Part shown: positions 53,701 through 62,226 of the stretch, one piece after another
Layout of the letters: every line of letters begins with the position of its first letter
Position numbering within the stretch: position 1 is the stretch's first letter
Origin: Bacteroidota bacterium
Lineage (GTDB): Bacteria; Bacteroidota; JABWAT01
DNA: 64,000 bases
Direction: 5' to 3'
Assembly (NCBI GenBank): GCA_013360915.1
Contig: JABWAT010000002.1
Coordinates: 62,001 to 126,000, forward strand
Translations under genes and position numbers: made by a program
The notes under the pieces: generated by a model
Database searches by the model: none
What the model saw: only the letters and a program-made list of their open reading frames with translations
Told to the model about the DNA's origin: nothing

Positions 53701-54877
53701 TACGGCAGTCCAAAGGTACCTGCCGATCAAAGTGGGGGATCGCGAGATAACCCCAAAAACACCGATGGTCGTCATTGACGCAACGACCGGAAAAGAGTTG
53801 GGTTTCCCGATTCATGGCGCATTTGCCAATGCCCGGCAGCACTGCTTTCCAATCCGGGTAGAACTACGGGAGCGGTATGGCGAATGCGCGATGATCGAAG
53901 GTAAATTGGTTCCAACCATTCCGGGCTATCGCCGGGCCAATCAGTATGCAGGCCTCAATGTGATTAAACCACAAACGGTCAATGCAGAGATGGGAACCAA
54001 TCCGTTTGTAAAGTACGACACCTATGGGTACGTCCGGGAAATCTGGGGACGTGCGCTGGCAATCGGATACAGTCCGACCGGTCAGCTGGTTATCACGGAC
54101 GTGATTCATTATATCAATATGGCAAACGTCCTTGCTCAGGATATCCTGGCCGTGATCAAGAAAAACCCCAAGGTGGGGGTGATCGGGCCGAAAGATGCTT
54201 GTCCGGAAAAGTGGACCACCGAAATCACTAATTGGGAAAACGGCCAGAGACAACAAATCAAAGTCGAAGGCGTTAAGCAATCCACCATGGGATTTCTTCC
54301 AACCATCCAATTTCCGGTAGAAATGGGTATTCACTTCGATACCGCTCATGGCGACCTCATCAAGGCCATCGAGCAGTACACCAACCGGCAGAAGCACATT
54401 CAGGGCATGGTCATGAATATTGCCGAGCGAAACGCTCTTGCGGCACACCCGGCGATTGCTGCCAAGGCAATCAAAATTCTCTCCGAAACCAAAAAAGATG
54501 CAGTCGGTGAACTGGTGGTTTATGCCAGTAAGACCGTTGTAACAGATGAAAAGCTCAAAGAATTGAGCGATAAACTGCAAAAAGGACACGAAGTGGCTGA
54601 GGGGAAGATTGTCACGGTTGAGACCACCCATGAAGTGGAAGATCGTGCCGATTTGACCGAAGACGCTGTTCCGGATGTCACCACAGAAGAAATCACACCA
54701 GAACCAATTACGGAGCCGACAGCCTACCCACACGCAGAACCTAAGACGAAAAAGGAATTCAAAGCCAACATCCTCACCGTATTGGATGAGATGGCCGTCC
54801 TGGACCGGGCGGGAAAAACGCTGGACGAAATGACGGTCAGTGAGATCGCAGTCCTCTGGGGAGAGGTTAAGCCGTGA
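53687..54877 (+). CDS. Unknown 396-aa phage protein in the recombination block
   Basis: Not recognised. It begins with MSGANTAVQRYLPIKVG and has a globular part with YGYVREIWGRALAIGYSPTGQLVITDV, then ITNWENGQRQQIKVEG, and a helical MVMNIAERNALAAHPAIAAKAI. After about residue 300 come an acidic Thr/Glu/Pro linker and a small helical C-terminal domain. A strong AGGAGG (53675-53680) suggests high expression. Placement before an SMC-like ATPase and a helicase is where phages keep single-strand annealing or ssDNA-binding proteins. That role is only a hypothesis, since RecT, Erf or Sak motifs are not visible. Confidence 0.7.
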   Translation: MSGANTAVQRYLPIKVGDREITPKTPMVVIDATTGKELGFPIHGAFANARQHCFPIRVELRERYGECAMIEGKLVPTIPGYRRANQYAGLNVIKPQTVNAEMGTNPFVKYDTYGYVREIWGRALAIGYSPTGQLVITDVIHYINMANVLAQDILAVIKKNPKVGVIGPKDACPEKWTTEITNWENGQRQQIKVEGVKQSTMGFLPTIQFPVEMGIHFDTAHGDLIKAIEQYTNRQKHIQGMVMNIAERNALAAHPAIAAKAIKILSETKKDAVGELVVYASKTVVTDEKLKELSDKLQKGHEVAEGKIVTVETTHEVEDRADLTEDAVPDVTTEEITPEPITEPTAYPHAEPKTKKEFKANILTVLDEMAVLDRAGKTLDEMTVSEIAVLWGEVKP

Positions 54878-54978
54878 TAACGGTACTGGTGGTCACCATT
54901 TCGGTGGTGATCGGATTTGTACTCGGAATTATTTCAGAAAGAAGGGCCAATCATGAAAGCAATCGCAGTCCGGTTTAA
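54874..54978 (+). CDS. Possible 34-aa single-pass membrane peptide
   Basis: GTG 54874 overlaps the previous stop (GTGA). The frame encodes a hydrophobic stretch of about 20 residues (VLVVTISVVIGFVLGIIS), then RRANHESNRSPV and a stop. It overlaps the start of the following ATPase gene by 26 bp. Small coupled membrane peptides are common in phage early operons, but chance cannot be ruled out. Confidence 0.45.
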   Translation: MITVLVVTISVVIGFVLGIISERRANHESNRSPV

Positions 54979-57337
54979 AAACTGGAACAGCAGCCGGACC
55001 CCGACCGAAGTTCGGTTATCCGGAAAGGACCTGTTTTACGGTCCAAACGGATCCGGCAAAAGCCGGGTCCTTGACGCATTCCGCTTTGCCATCACAGGGA
55101 AAGTCGGTAAGGTCAACGAAAAACAACTGTGGGATCTCGCAACGCAGGACCCGGCAATCAATGAGTTTTTCGTTGAGGTGGAGTTTGATAACGGGTTCAA
55201 AGTGCGCCGGACGTTCAGTCGGTCGTATGGACGGGACCGGAAGCCGAAAATCAGCCAGGAGATTGATGTTTACCCAAAACAAGGTGAGCGCACCAATGTA
55301 GAGAGGGAAAACCGGATTCAGGCTGAAATCGGTGGAAACCTGATCGGGTTTGACTTCTCTCTCTTTGACTCCCTATCTGATTCAAAGCAGAGGGAATACC
55401 TTCTGCAGTATTTCCCGGTGGAATGTACCCGGGAGACCATGTGGAATGCGCTGGTTGAAACGCTGAATGCAGATGGCTCAATCGGTGCAGTCAACCCATT
55501 TATGGAAGAAATTCAGAAGGATTTCCTTCTAAACTTCCCGGACAACACCGGTCGGTCTCCGCTTGATCTGGTCAGTTTTACCGCAGATGCCATCCGCGCC
55601 AAGGCGAATGAATTTGCGCTGGAGGCAGAAAAAGCCACCCATGCTGCCGAGAAGATCAGTGAAATCTCCCACGAAAAAGACCAGATTGCGACCCAGCTTA
55701 AAACGCTGAGGGAGGTAAAACGGTCCATTGAGCAGGTGATTCAGTCCGCCAAAGAAGATAAGGCGGTGATGGAATCCAACGCAAAGCGCCGGTTGGAGAT
55801 CGAGCAGGAAATCAGCCGGCTTTCCGGGTCGCTTGACGATCAGACCGAACTGCCAGAGGATATTGATGGACAGTTCAGTGACGTGACGATAGTTCGCCAG
55901 GAGAGGGCAAATGCCCTGAATGAACTCCGGGCAAAAACTGATGCAATCCGGTCTGAAATGGACCATCTGACCTCAAATATCAGATTGGCAGAACGGATCC
56001 GTTCGCTGACAGACCGGATTGATATCCACAAAAAAGCGATCAGCGACATACAGGCCGGGACACAGCCCATACCGGACATTCCGGCGATTGAAGCGCAGAT
56101 TGCAGAAGAAGCCCAAGCGAAGGGAATCTGCAAAAACCAGTTACTTGTCCTGTCCGATCGGATTGCGGTGATCCGCGAATACACTGATGCCATTGAGTCT
56201 GCTCTCAGTCATGACGAGCATGGCCAGTGTCCTCTTTGTAAGTCCTCCGTATCGGTCGAGGTTTTCCGCGCAATGAAGGATTCGTATTCCGAGGAGTTGG
56301 AGACTTGCAATAAGGAGATGGCAGCTGCCAATGGTGTGCTCTCCGGAATAGAGAGTCGCAGCAGAAAGCTCGAAATCGACCTGGATCGGGCAAGGCGTAT
56401 CCGAGTGGAGAACCAGCGGAGAGAGAAAGACATCGCATCTATTCAGGACCAGATTAAACCGTTGGAAACGGAATTGTCCGGAATCGATCAGCAGAAAGTA
56501 AATGAGTCTGTCATCCGGTTTGGTCAGTTGGAAGCAGAGATCAACGACCTGTTACCGACACAGCGTCAGACAGAGGAATCCTATAACGAGGCTGATCAGG
56601 AATATACCCGCCTTGCCAACCTGATCAAAACTGCATCCGTGAAAGCTGAGGCAGCAGTCAGAATCAGTGAATTGCAAAAACAACTGGCCGCCATTCCTCA
56701 GATTGATGGTCTGGTGGATCTGAATGCCAAAATCTCGGATAACGAATCCAAGCTGGCACAGATAAACCGGGATATCGATGAGCGGATCCGTCAGGAACAG
56801 AACAAAGAACTCGAAATGCGGACTCTTCAGCAGTCGAATGTCAGTATTGATAAAAGCCGGGCCTATAAAATAGTAAGTCAAGCCATCGGACCGAAGGGAT
56901 TTCAGGGTGATCTGCTTAAAAACGTCATCCGGCCGTTTATTGACCGGGTAAATGGCTATCTGAACAACGCAGGTCTGAGCGAGTATGCGTTCACTATCGA
57001 AATGACAGACAGCCGTGAGAATGAAGTATTTCGCCCAGCCATCGTTAAGAATGGCGAGATCGTCACCCTTCAGACAATCAACACAGCCCACCGGTTAATG
57101 TTGATCTTCTGCTTCATTGACGCACTGAATATCTCCGGGTATTCCGCAATCATCATGGACAACCTGGAAGTGATTGATGAGCGGAATGAACAGGTATTGG
57201 TCTCTCTGGTTGAGAGCCTGAAGGCCAGCAACATTCTGATCGCTGGAAGCCGGGGAAAATGGCGGTCTGACCATATCCGGGTTCACCAACTCGGGGACCT
57301 GTCTGCTACTGATTACCTGAATAAACTCACAGCCTAA
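54953..57337 (+). CDS. SMC/SbcC-like ATPase with zinc-hook motif
   Basis: From ATG 54953 (AAGG before it) the protein is 794 aa. It has a P loop FYGPNGSGKSRVL (30-40), then long coiled coils, with HGQCPLCKSS (a CxxC near residue 425) at the turn, as in Rad50/SbcC hooks. The second coil and a C-terminal ATPase half follow with IGPKGFQGDLLKNVI. The Walker B position reads AIIMDNLEVIDERN, with Asn where the catalytic Glu is usual. This may weaken hydrolysis or be a phage variant. SbcD-like nuclease is not adjacent. Role inferred: DNA end processing or recombination of replicating phage DNA. Confidence 0.85.
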   Translation: MKAIAVRFKNWNSSRTPTEVRLSGKDLFYGPNGSGKSRVLDAFRFAITGKVGKVNEKQLWDLATQDPAINEFFVEVEFDNGFKVRRTFSRSYGRDRKPKISQEIDVYPKQGERTNVERENRIQAEIGGNLIGFDFSLFDSLSDSKQREYLLQYFPVECTRETMWNALVETLNADGSIGAVNPFMEEIQKDFLLNFPDNTGRSPLDLVSFTADAIRAKANEFALEAEKATHAAEKISEISHEKDQIATQLKTLREVKRSIEQVIQSAKEDKAVMESNAKRRLEIEQEISRLSGSLDDQTELPEDIDGQFSDVTIVRQERANALNELRAKTDAIRSEMDHLTSNIRLAERIRSLTDRIDIHKKAISDIQAGTQPIPDIPAIEAQIAEEAQAKGICKNQLLVLSDRIAVIREYTDAIESALSHDEHGQCPLCKSSVSVEVFRAMKDSYSEELETCNKEMAAANGVLSGIESRSRKLEIDLDRARRIRVENQRREKDIASIQDQIKPLETELSGIDQQKVNESVIRFGQLEAEINDLLPTQRQTEESYNEADQEYTRLANLIKTASVKAEAAVRISELQKQLAAIPQIDGLVDLNAKISDNESKLAQINRDIDERIRQEQNKELEMRTLQQSNVSIDKSRAYKIVSQAIGPKGFQGDLLKNVIRPFIDRVNGYLNNAGLSEYAFTIEMTDSRENEVFRPAIVKNGEIVTLQTINTAHRLMLIFCFIDALNISGYSAIIMDNLEVIDERNEQVLVSLVESLKASNILIAGSRGKWRSDHIRVHQLGDLSATDYLNKLTA

Positions 57338-57350
57338 AATGGAGGGCCAC

Positions 57351-57746
57351 ATGTCACAAGCCGATATCCGGAGTATTGCGCTCCGGATTGAGCAAACAAA
57401 CCGTTTCCGTGCCTTTACAGACGCGGAAATGAACGAAGCACGGGAGCGCTTTACAGAAGCCTCTCTGAAACTGCAGGACATCAAGGAGCGCAAAAAAGCC
57501 TCCGATGAAGTCTTTAAAGCGGAAGCGGAACCTTACCAGGAAGTCGTCTCGGAACTATTTCCTCAGTTAAAGCAAAAGGGTATCCAGGAAGAAGTTACCG
57601 TTGGTCTGGTTCCAGACTATGTGAACAACCGAATGGATTACCTGCACATTGAAACCGCAGAAGTGGTATGGAGCCGTCCACTCACCCTTGCCGAGCAGAA
57701 TGCTCAGGGCATGATTTTCCAATTCAAACCAGCAATCGAAGGATAA
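57351..57746 (+). CDS. Unknown 131-aa phage protein, helical
   Basis: Not recognised. ATG 57351 follows GGAGG at 57341-57345 and gives 131 aa. The first half is a charged coiled-coil-like helix pair (ARERFTEASLKLQDIKERKKASDEVFKAEAEPY). The second half is a small beta part (VTVGLVPDYVNNRMDYLHIETAEVVWSRPL). It lies between the SMC-like ATPase and another unknown; a partner of the ATPase is possible. Confidence 0.65.
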   Translation: MSQADIRSIALRIEQTNRFRAFTDAEMNEARERFTEASLKLQDIKERKKASDEVFKAEAEPYQEVVSELFPQLKQKGIQEEVTVGLVPDYVNNRMDYLHIETAEVVWSRPLTLAEQNAQGMIFQFKPAIEG

Positions 57747-57750
57747 CCAA

Positions 57751-58482
57751 ATGGAAGAACCAGCAAAATACAACATCAATCTCGGAGACCGACCAGTGCA
57801 AACCCTGATCATCCGCGAGGGGAAAGCGCTCCCGGAAGAACACCCGAAGAAGATTGTGATTACCGGTGTCGGGATCGGAGCAATCTCCGCATTCCTCGCC
57901 ATTAAGGAAAATCACAAGTTCATTAAAGAAGGGGCCACTCTGGTGGTGAACCGCGCAAAGGGGACAATGGTCCTTGATGGTGATCCGTCAGCCCCGGTTG
58001 GTGGCCTGGAAATCAAACAGGAAGTCATTCTGGACGAGCGGTTTTTGGAATGGGGAATCAACACCAAGAAGCTCTGGGATAAAACGACCCTGCTTGAATT
58101 TGTCAGGATCCGCCCACATTTCTTTTGCTCGAAACCGGACTATCTGGTACTCATCTCTGCCCTGAATCAGACAAACGCAAAATACTCAGCGATGATCGTG
58201 AACGACAAAGAAGTCAACGGGTCAAAGGAAACACGGAATGCAATCGTTTCCGAGTACAAACCCATTGAATTCACTCTGAAATTCCCGGTTATCGCTGGCA
58301 ACGACCCCATGTCGTTTCTGGTCGCAGTAAACATGGAAATCAGGGAACGGGATTTCAGTTTCTATCTGGAAAGCCCGGAACTGGCAGAAATCCTGTATAA
58401 CGAACGGGAAAAAGCGCTAAAAGGTGAATTGGAAACCGTCCTTTCGCTCAACCTTCCGATTGTGGGAGTTTATCAGAAATAA
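57751..58482 (+). CDS. Unknown 243-aa phage protein
   Basis: Not recognised with certainty; a DUF2303-like phage protein is possible. The sequence has GDRPVQTLIIREGKALPEEHPKKIVITG, a helix-rich LAIKENHKFIKEGATLVVNRAKG, FVRIRPHFFCSKPDYL, and KPIEFTLKFPVIAGNDPMSFLVAVNMEI, then a helical tail. No membrane segment or signal is seen. It ends just before the non-coding RNA-like locus. Confidence 0.65.
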   Translation: MEEPAKYNINLGDRPVQTLIIREGKALPEEHPKKIVITGVGIGAISAFLAIKENHKFIKEGATLVVNRAKGTMVLDGDPSAPVGGLEIKQEVILDERFLEWGINTKKLWDKTTLLEFVRIRPHFFCSKPDYLVLISALNQTNAKYSAMIVNDKEVNGSKETRNAIVSEYKPIEFTLKFPVIAGNDPMSFLVAVNMEIRERDFSFYLESPELAEILYNEREKALKGELETVLSLNLPIVGVYQK

Positions 58483-58488
58483 GTTAAA

Positions 58489-58537
58489 CTCTCCGGTGCC
58501 AGTAAGGGGCAAAAGGGTTCGACCCCCTGCCGGAGAG
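58489..58537 (+). ncRNA. tRNA-like hairpin element lacking an anticodon arm
   Basis: CTCTCCGG (58489-58496) pairs perfectly with CCGGAGAG (58530-58537). Inside are TGCC (58497-58500)/GGCA (58508-58511) with a 7-nt loop, and AGGG (58514-58517)/CCCT (58525-58528) closing TTCGACC, an exact T-loop sequence. The order acceptor, D-like arm, T arm without an anticodon arm recalls a tRNA-like domain. No CCA follows. The 49-nt element lies 6 nt after a stop codon. Structure is seen in the sequence; function is unknown. Confidence 0.5.
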
Positions 58538-58541
58538 CAAC

Positions 58542-58654
58542 GTCTGACTGGATTGTTCTTTTTGACGGGAAGTCGTCCAACCTGTGACAACCCGAAAGCA
58601 ATTGTACGAAAGTCCTGTGAAATATGTAGCAGGTGCCAGTCAGACCCCTTTTTT
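58542..58654 (+). ncRNA. Structured RNA closed by a 10-bp stem and T run, before the helicase gene
   Basis: GTCTGACTGG (58542-58551) and CCAGTCAGAC (58636-58645) are exactly complementary. They enclose 84 nt with further helices: TTGACG/CGTCCAA (58562-58567 with 58574-58580), GTGACAA/TTGTAC (58584-58590 with 58602-58607) and CCTG/CAGG (58614-58617 with 58630-58633). Six T follow at 58649-58654. The helicase ATG is 16 nt further on. It could be a small RNA with its own terminator or a leader that controls the helicase. No known class was recognised. Confidence 0.5.
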
Positions 58655-58669
58655 AATGCAGGAAAAAAA

Positions 58670-60316
58670 ATGAGTATCTCTCCGCTTCAGGAACAAATTA
58701 TTACCGCAGACGACCGATTGCTTTTCGCAATCGCCGGTCCGGGAAGTGGGAAGACCCACACAATCCGGATGAAAACCCTCCGGACGGTAGCGATGGAGGC
58801 CAAGCCATCCATTCTGATCCTTGCATTTAATCAGCATTCTGCTGAGGACATCCGGAAGAAGGTCGGAGCAAAAGCGCAGGTATTCACCTATCACGCATTT
58901 GCCCTACAGTACATCCACTCGAACATTGAGCAATTCCGGAGTATTTCAAAATACCCTATGGGCATCATCCCATCCGTATTAGATGAAGAAACCGAGCAGG
59001 TTCTTATCGCTGAATATTATCAGGCCAGAAGGATCCAGATTAAGAACAAAAGGATCAACCTGGAGTGGGTAAGACAAAACCACCCCAATCACCACAAACC
59101 ACTACTGGCCGAAATCGTTGAACTCGGGCTGATCCGGTTTGATGACCTGATCCCAATGGTAACCAGAATGATCGCGGGACACCCATCAGGATTCAGGTAT
59201 TCCCATGTTTTGATTGACGAAGCTCAGGATAGCAGTCTCGACCAATGGCAATTGGTTGAAGAAATACTGATGGTTAAGACTGTTAAACAAGTCCTTGTTT
59301 TCGGAGACATCGACCAATCCATTTATGAATGGAGATCGGCCGTTCCAAAGCAGGCCATTGAATTCGCATCTGCCCATGAAGCCAGAATCCTCCCGCTGAC
59401 CGTCAGTTACCGGTGCCCGGTGTCGGTGATTAACGCAGCAAACCAAATGATCTGGAATAACAAATTCCGGTTAGAAAAAACCATCCAACCCAAACAGGAT
59501 GCAGTAGCGGGAAGCATCCAGGTAATCACCGCGGATTCATTGGACCAACAATCGTGGTATCGTTTGCTCGACCAGTTGTGCGAACAGATCCTTTCGCAAA
59601 TCGGACTCGGATACAGAAGCATTGCTGTTTTGACCCGGACAAACCGTGACATGGAAGCTGTAAAACGAGCGCTCTCCTCTCACGGAATCGCCATGATTGA
59701 AACAATGGACCGCAGAGCCAACCCGGAAGCAATGGCCCTGTTAAATTTTGCCGAGAAGGTTTTGGAGTCAGAGTTATTTGACCAGACCTGTTCAAAGGCC
59801 ATGCGGTTAATTAATCCTGCCTTCGACCAGGTGGAATTTTACGTCCGGAGCCGGAAGTATGGTGGTGAGATCGAAATGATGAAGGCCGAGTGGCCGGAAT
59901 TGTTTTCCGGGGACACGGAGGCCAGGCTGGACTTTCTCCGGGAAATGTTCGCAACAGCAGGACAGCCCGAGCTTGCTGGTCATGTTCAGGCCATTGTTTC
60001 CGCCATGAGAAAAGCCATGGTGACCAGCATCCAGAAGAAAAAAGTGGATCTGATTGAATTACTGACGGAAACAGAGCAGCAACAAACCGAGGCAGCCATT
60101 GTCCGGGTCAGCACCATTCACGGTGCCAAGGGATTGGAATTTGAAGGCGTTCACATTTTCAATGCAACCGACCGGGTATTTCCAAGCGACAGAGCAACCA
60201 ATATCGAGGAGGAGCGCCGGTTAATGTATGTGGCGATCACCCGGACAATTGTTTCCTGCACGCTGTATGCGCATGGATATCCAAGCCAGTTTATAACCGA
60301 AATGGGACTGAAATGA
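58670..60316 (+). CDS. UvrD/Rep-like superfamily 1A helicase
   Basis: From ATG 58670 (GCAGG before it) the protein has 548 aa. The reading frame is open back to 58424, but that extension runs through the folded RNA locus and is unlike any helicase. SF1 motifs in order: AGPGSGKTHT (22-31, motif I), VLIDEAQDSS (motif II), GDIDQSIYEWRSA (III), SYRCP (IV), STIHGAKGLEFEGVHIF (V) and EEERRLMYVAITRT (VI). It should unwind DNA with 3'-5' polarity in phage replication or recombination. The next gene overlaps by ATGA. Confidence 0.93.
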   Translation: MSISPLQEQIITADDRLLFAIAGPGSGKTHTIRMKTLRTVAMEAKPSILILAFNQHSAEDIRKKVGAKAQVFTYHAFALQYIHSNIEQFRSISKYPMGIIPSVLDEETEQVLIAEYYQARRIQIKNKRINLEWVRQNHPNHHKPLLAEIVELGLIRFDDLIPMVTRMIAGHPSGFRYSHVLIDEAQDSSLDQWQLVEEILMVKTVKQVLVFGDIDQSIYEWRSAVPKQAIEFASAHEARILPLTVSYRCPVSVINAANQMIWNNKFRLEKTIQPKQDAVAGSIQVITADSLDQQSWYRLLDQLCEQILSQIGLGYRSIAVLTRTNRDMEAVKRALSSHGIAMIETMDRRANPEAMALLNFAEKVLESELFDQTCSKAMRLINPAFDQVEFYVRSRKYGGEIEMMKAEWPELFSGDTEARLDFLREMFATAGQPELAGHVQAIVSAMRKAMVTSIQKKKVDLIELLTETEQQQTEAAIVRVSTIHGAKGLEFEGVHIFNATDRVFPSDRATNIEEERRLMYVAITRTIVSCTLYAHGYPSQFITEMGLK

Positions 60317-60987
60317 AAGTATTATTTAACCCATGGGACATTGACGCGCTGGCAGCAGCCGGGATGTTGTCAAAAAAAGGGTACGAGGCAGTACCAGCAG
60401 AAATCCCCGGTGTCGAGTTTGAGGAAACCGGCATTAAATACGCGAGAACCGATCAGATCACCGCATCAGAATCGCAGGAATACCGTCTGGTTCGGTCCCT
60501 GTTTGACGAATTCGCTCCCAGCCTTGTCGCAACACCCGTTGCGGACGTGATCAAATCCACGGCCATGGATTACGTTTTATTTGAGTATAAGGTTTTGGCG
60601 GTGATTATTCTTGAAATGGCGTTCTGGCAGATGGTGACCGACAAGAAGGCCTACGAAGAAAAAACATTTGAGGACATAGAATCCAGCTTCAGACTGAAAA
60701 CCATTAAAAACCTGGTTGATATGTCGATTTCCGGGATTGAAGATGACCAGTATAACTATCCGGTTAATCTGATCGGAGACGTTCCAACTGTTACCCCTCC
60801 ACCGGGGGAGACCTGGATGGCAACAATGAAAACTTTGGCAACAAGTTTCCACACATTTTCACTTATAACCCCACATAATTCAACAATTATCACTCGAAAG
60901 GTTGACCCCAATCACATGAAAAGGTTGAAAATTCAGTATCCCGGTTCAAATCGCAGGTTGGTTTTGACAGCTGGGAGGCCGGAATGA
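60313..60987 (+). CDS. Unknown 224-aa phage protein
   Basis: Not recognised. The N terminus (MKVLFNPWDIDALAAAGMLSKKGYEAVPAE) is followed by a helical middle (DYVLFEYKVLAVIILEMAFWQMVTDKKAYEEKTFEDIE) and a C-terminal part with PPPGETWMATMKTLATSF and several Arg. It is coupled by ATGA to the helicase and to the next gene, so probably a replication or recombination accessory. Confidence 0.6.
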   Translation: MKVLFNPWDIDALAAAGMLSKKGYEAVPAEIPGVEFEETGIKYARTDQITASESQEYRLVRSLFDEFAPSLVATPVADVIKSTAMDYVLFEYKVLAVIILEMAFWQMVTDKKAYEEKTFEDIESSFRLKTIKNLVDMSISGIEDDQYNYPVNLIGDVPTVTPPPGETWMATMKTLATSFHTFSLITPHNSTIITRKVDPNHMKRLKIQYPGSNRRLVLTAGRPE

Positions 60988-61274
60988 TTATCCCCCCAGC
61001 CAGCGTAACAGGAACGCTACCCTCATCAGATTCAGCCCTGAAAATTCCTGTGTTTATCTCGTTACACCGGGGAGAGATCACAAAGCTGGCCTCGATTCAC
61101 GAAGAAAACAGGCTGCCATTAGATAAACAGAACCTTGAATTTGCTCAGGCAGTGGTTCGCCGGGAGGTCCCTGGGTCGTTCACCGGGAAAATCCGGGCAG
61201 TATTTGTCAGGAGACCGGATGAGACATGGGACGACCTGATTCTGATGCAGGTTAATTACTCGAAAAAGGGATGA
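60984..61274 (+). CDS. Unknown 96-aa phage protein
   Basis: Not recognised. A short Pro/Ser-rich start, then KIPVFISLHRGEITKLASIHEENRLPL, RREVPGSFTGKIRAVFVRRPDETWDDLILMQV: a small alpha/beta protein with several basic residues. ATGA overlap with the preceding gene and AAGGGATGAT before the next. Confidence 0.6.
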   Translation: MIIPPASVTGTLPSSDSALKIPVFISLHRGEITKLASIHEENRLPLDKQNLEFAQAVVRREVPGSFTGKIRAVFVRRPDETWDDLILMQVNYSKKG

Positions 61275-61275
61275 T

Positions 61276-62226
61276 ATGGCACGAATAAGGTCAATCAAGC
61301 CTACATTTTTTCTGGACGAAGAGATTGCAAACCTTCCTCTGCTGACGAGGCTTCTGTTTATCGGCCTATGGACCATTGCAGACAGCGAGGGTCGGTTGGA
61401 GGACAGGCCAAAGCGAATCAAGGTCCAAACCCATCCATACGATGACGGGGACACGGATGCTATGTTACAGGAGCTTCATAACGCCAAGTTCATCACCCGG
61501 TATGAAGTAGCCGGCGGGCGGTTCATTGAGATCGCAAAATTCAAAAAACACCAGCGATTAACTGGTAAAGAGGCTGAGACTCCGAGCGCATATCCACCAA
61601 TACCAACCCAAATCACACCCGATACACCACAGGGAAACAACAGGGAAACAACAGGGAAACAACAGAGTGACGATAAAGAAGTACCAGTTGCCCAGGAATG
61701 GAGTATGGGAATGGAGTATAGGAATGGTGTTAGTGTTGTTGGTATAAACAAGGGTAGTGGTGACTACAAGAGCGAGCACGCGCCAGCGGAAACACCAACA
61801 ACACAGGAACCGGAATCCGTTTATTCAAAAACTACCATACCAACCGGGCTTCCATTTGCTCACCATGAGTCAAATGCGTTTTACACACCAGGAGAACTGG
61901 AAGTAAAAGCGGGATTCCCTAATGGTTCGATGGCGGCAAGGTACTTTGTTGATCGGTTTATTGCTTCCAAATTCTCAAAAACAAGGGGCCTGCAGTTTGG
62001 CATTCCGAGCAAGATCGTTGCAGAATTCAGGGCAAACTATCAGTCAAGAGAACCAACATACACAAAGGCCTACATTGACGAATTGGTCAATACTGCAGCT
62101 GAGGCAAGAAACCGGGATGGGTTTGAATGGTGGCTTCGGAATTGGTCAATCATGCAGTTATGGGAAAATCGGGATAAAGTAATAACAGGAACTCTGGAAA
62201 AATATGCGAAGGATTGGACAGAATGA
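61276..62226 (+). CDS. Phage replication initiator-like protein (winged helix)
   Basis: The N terminus (MARIRSIKPTFFLDEEIANL, LTRLLFIGLWTIADSEGRLEDRPKRIK) matches phage replication-organiser or initiator proteins, whose winged helix binds origin DNA. The middle (about residues 105-185) is a low-complexity Thr/Gln/Asn linker encoded by short DNA repeats. The C-terminal half is helical (GSMAARYFVDRFIASKFSK, DGFEWWLRNWSIM) and may recruit the helicase. 316 aa. As in phage lambda O, repeats in the gene are likely the origin itself. Confidence 0.8.
   Translation: MARIRSIKPTFFLDEEIANLPLLTRLLFIGLWTIADSEGRLEDRPKRIKVQTHPYDDGDTDAMLQELHNAKFITRYEVAGGRFIEIAKFKKHQRLTGKEAETPSAYPPIPTQITPDTPQGNNRETTGKQQSDDKEVPVAQEWSMGMEYRNGVSVVGINKGSGDYKSEHAPAETPTTQEPESVYSKTTIPTGLPFAHHESNAFYTPGELEVKAGFPNGSMAARYFVDRFIASKFSKTRGLQFGIPSKIVAEFRANYQSREPTYTKAYIDELVNTAAEARNRDGFEWWLRNWSIMQLWENRDKVITGTLEKYAKDWTE
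61631..61727. repeat. Iteron clusters within the replication gene (candidate phage origin)
   Basis: AGGGAAACAAC repeats three times in perfect tandem (61631-61663, 11-bp period). Thirty bp later GGAATGGAGTAT repeats with a 13-bp period at 61695, 61708 and, shortened to GGAATGG, at 61721. Neither period is a multiple of 3, so the repeats are kept as DNA and not as protein. About one helical turn per repeat fits initiator-binding iterons. Confidence 0.65.

Noticed and set aside
58489-58537. Functional tRNA
   Set aside because: No anticodon stem or loop, only a 4-bp T stem, and no room for a normal 70-90 nt fold; kept only as a tRNA-like element.
58424-58669. N-terminal extension of the helicase
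   Set aside because: It would run through the previous gene and the folded RNA region. The helicase family starts at 58670, where a ribosome site is present.
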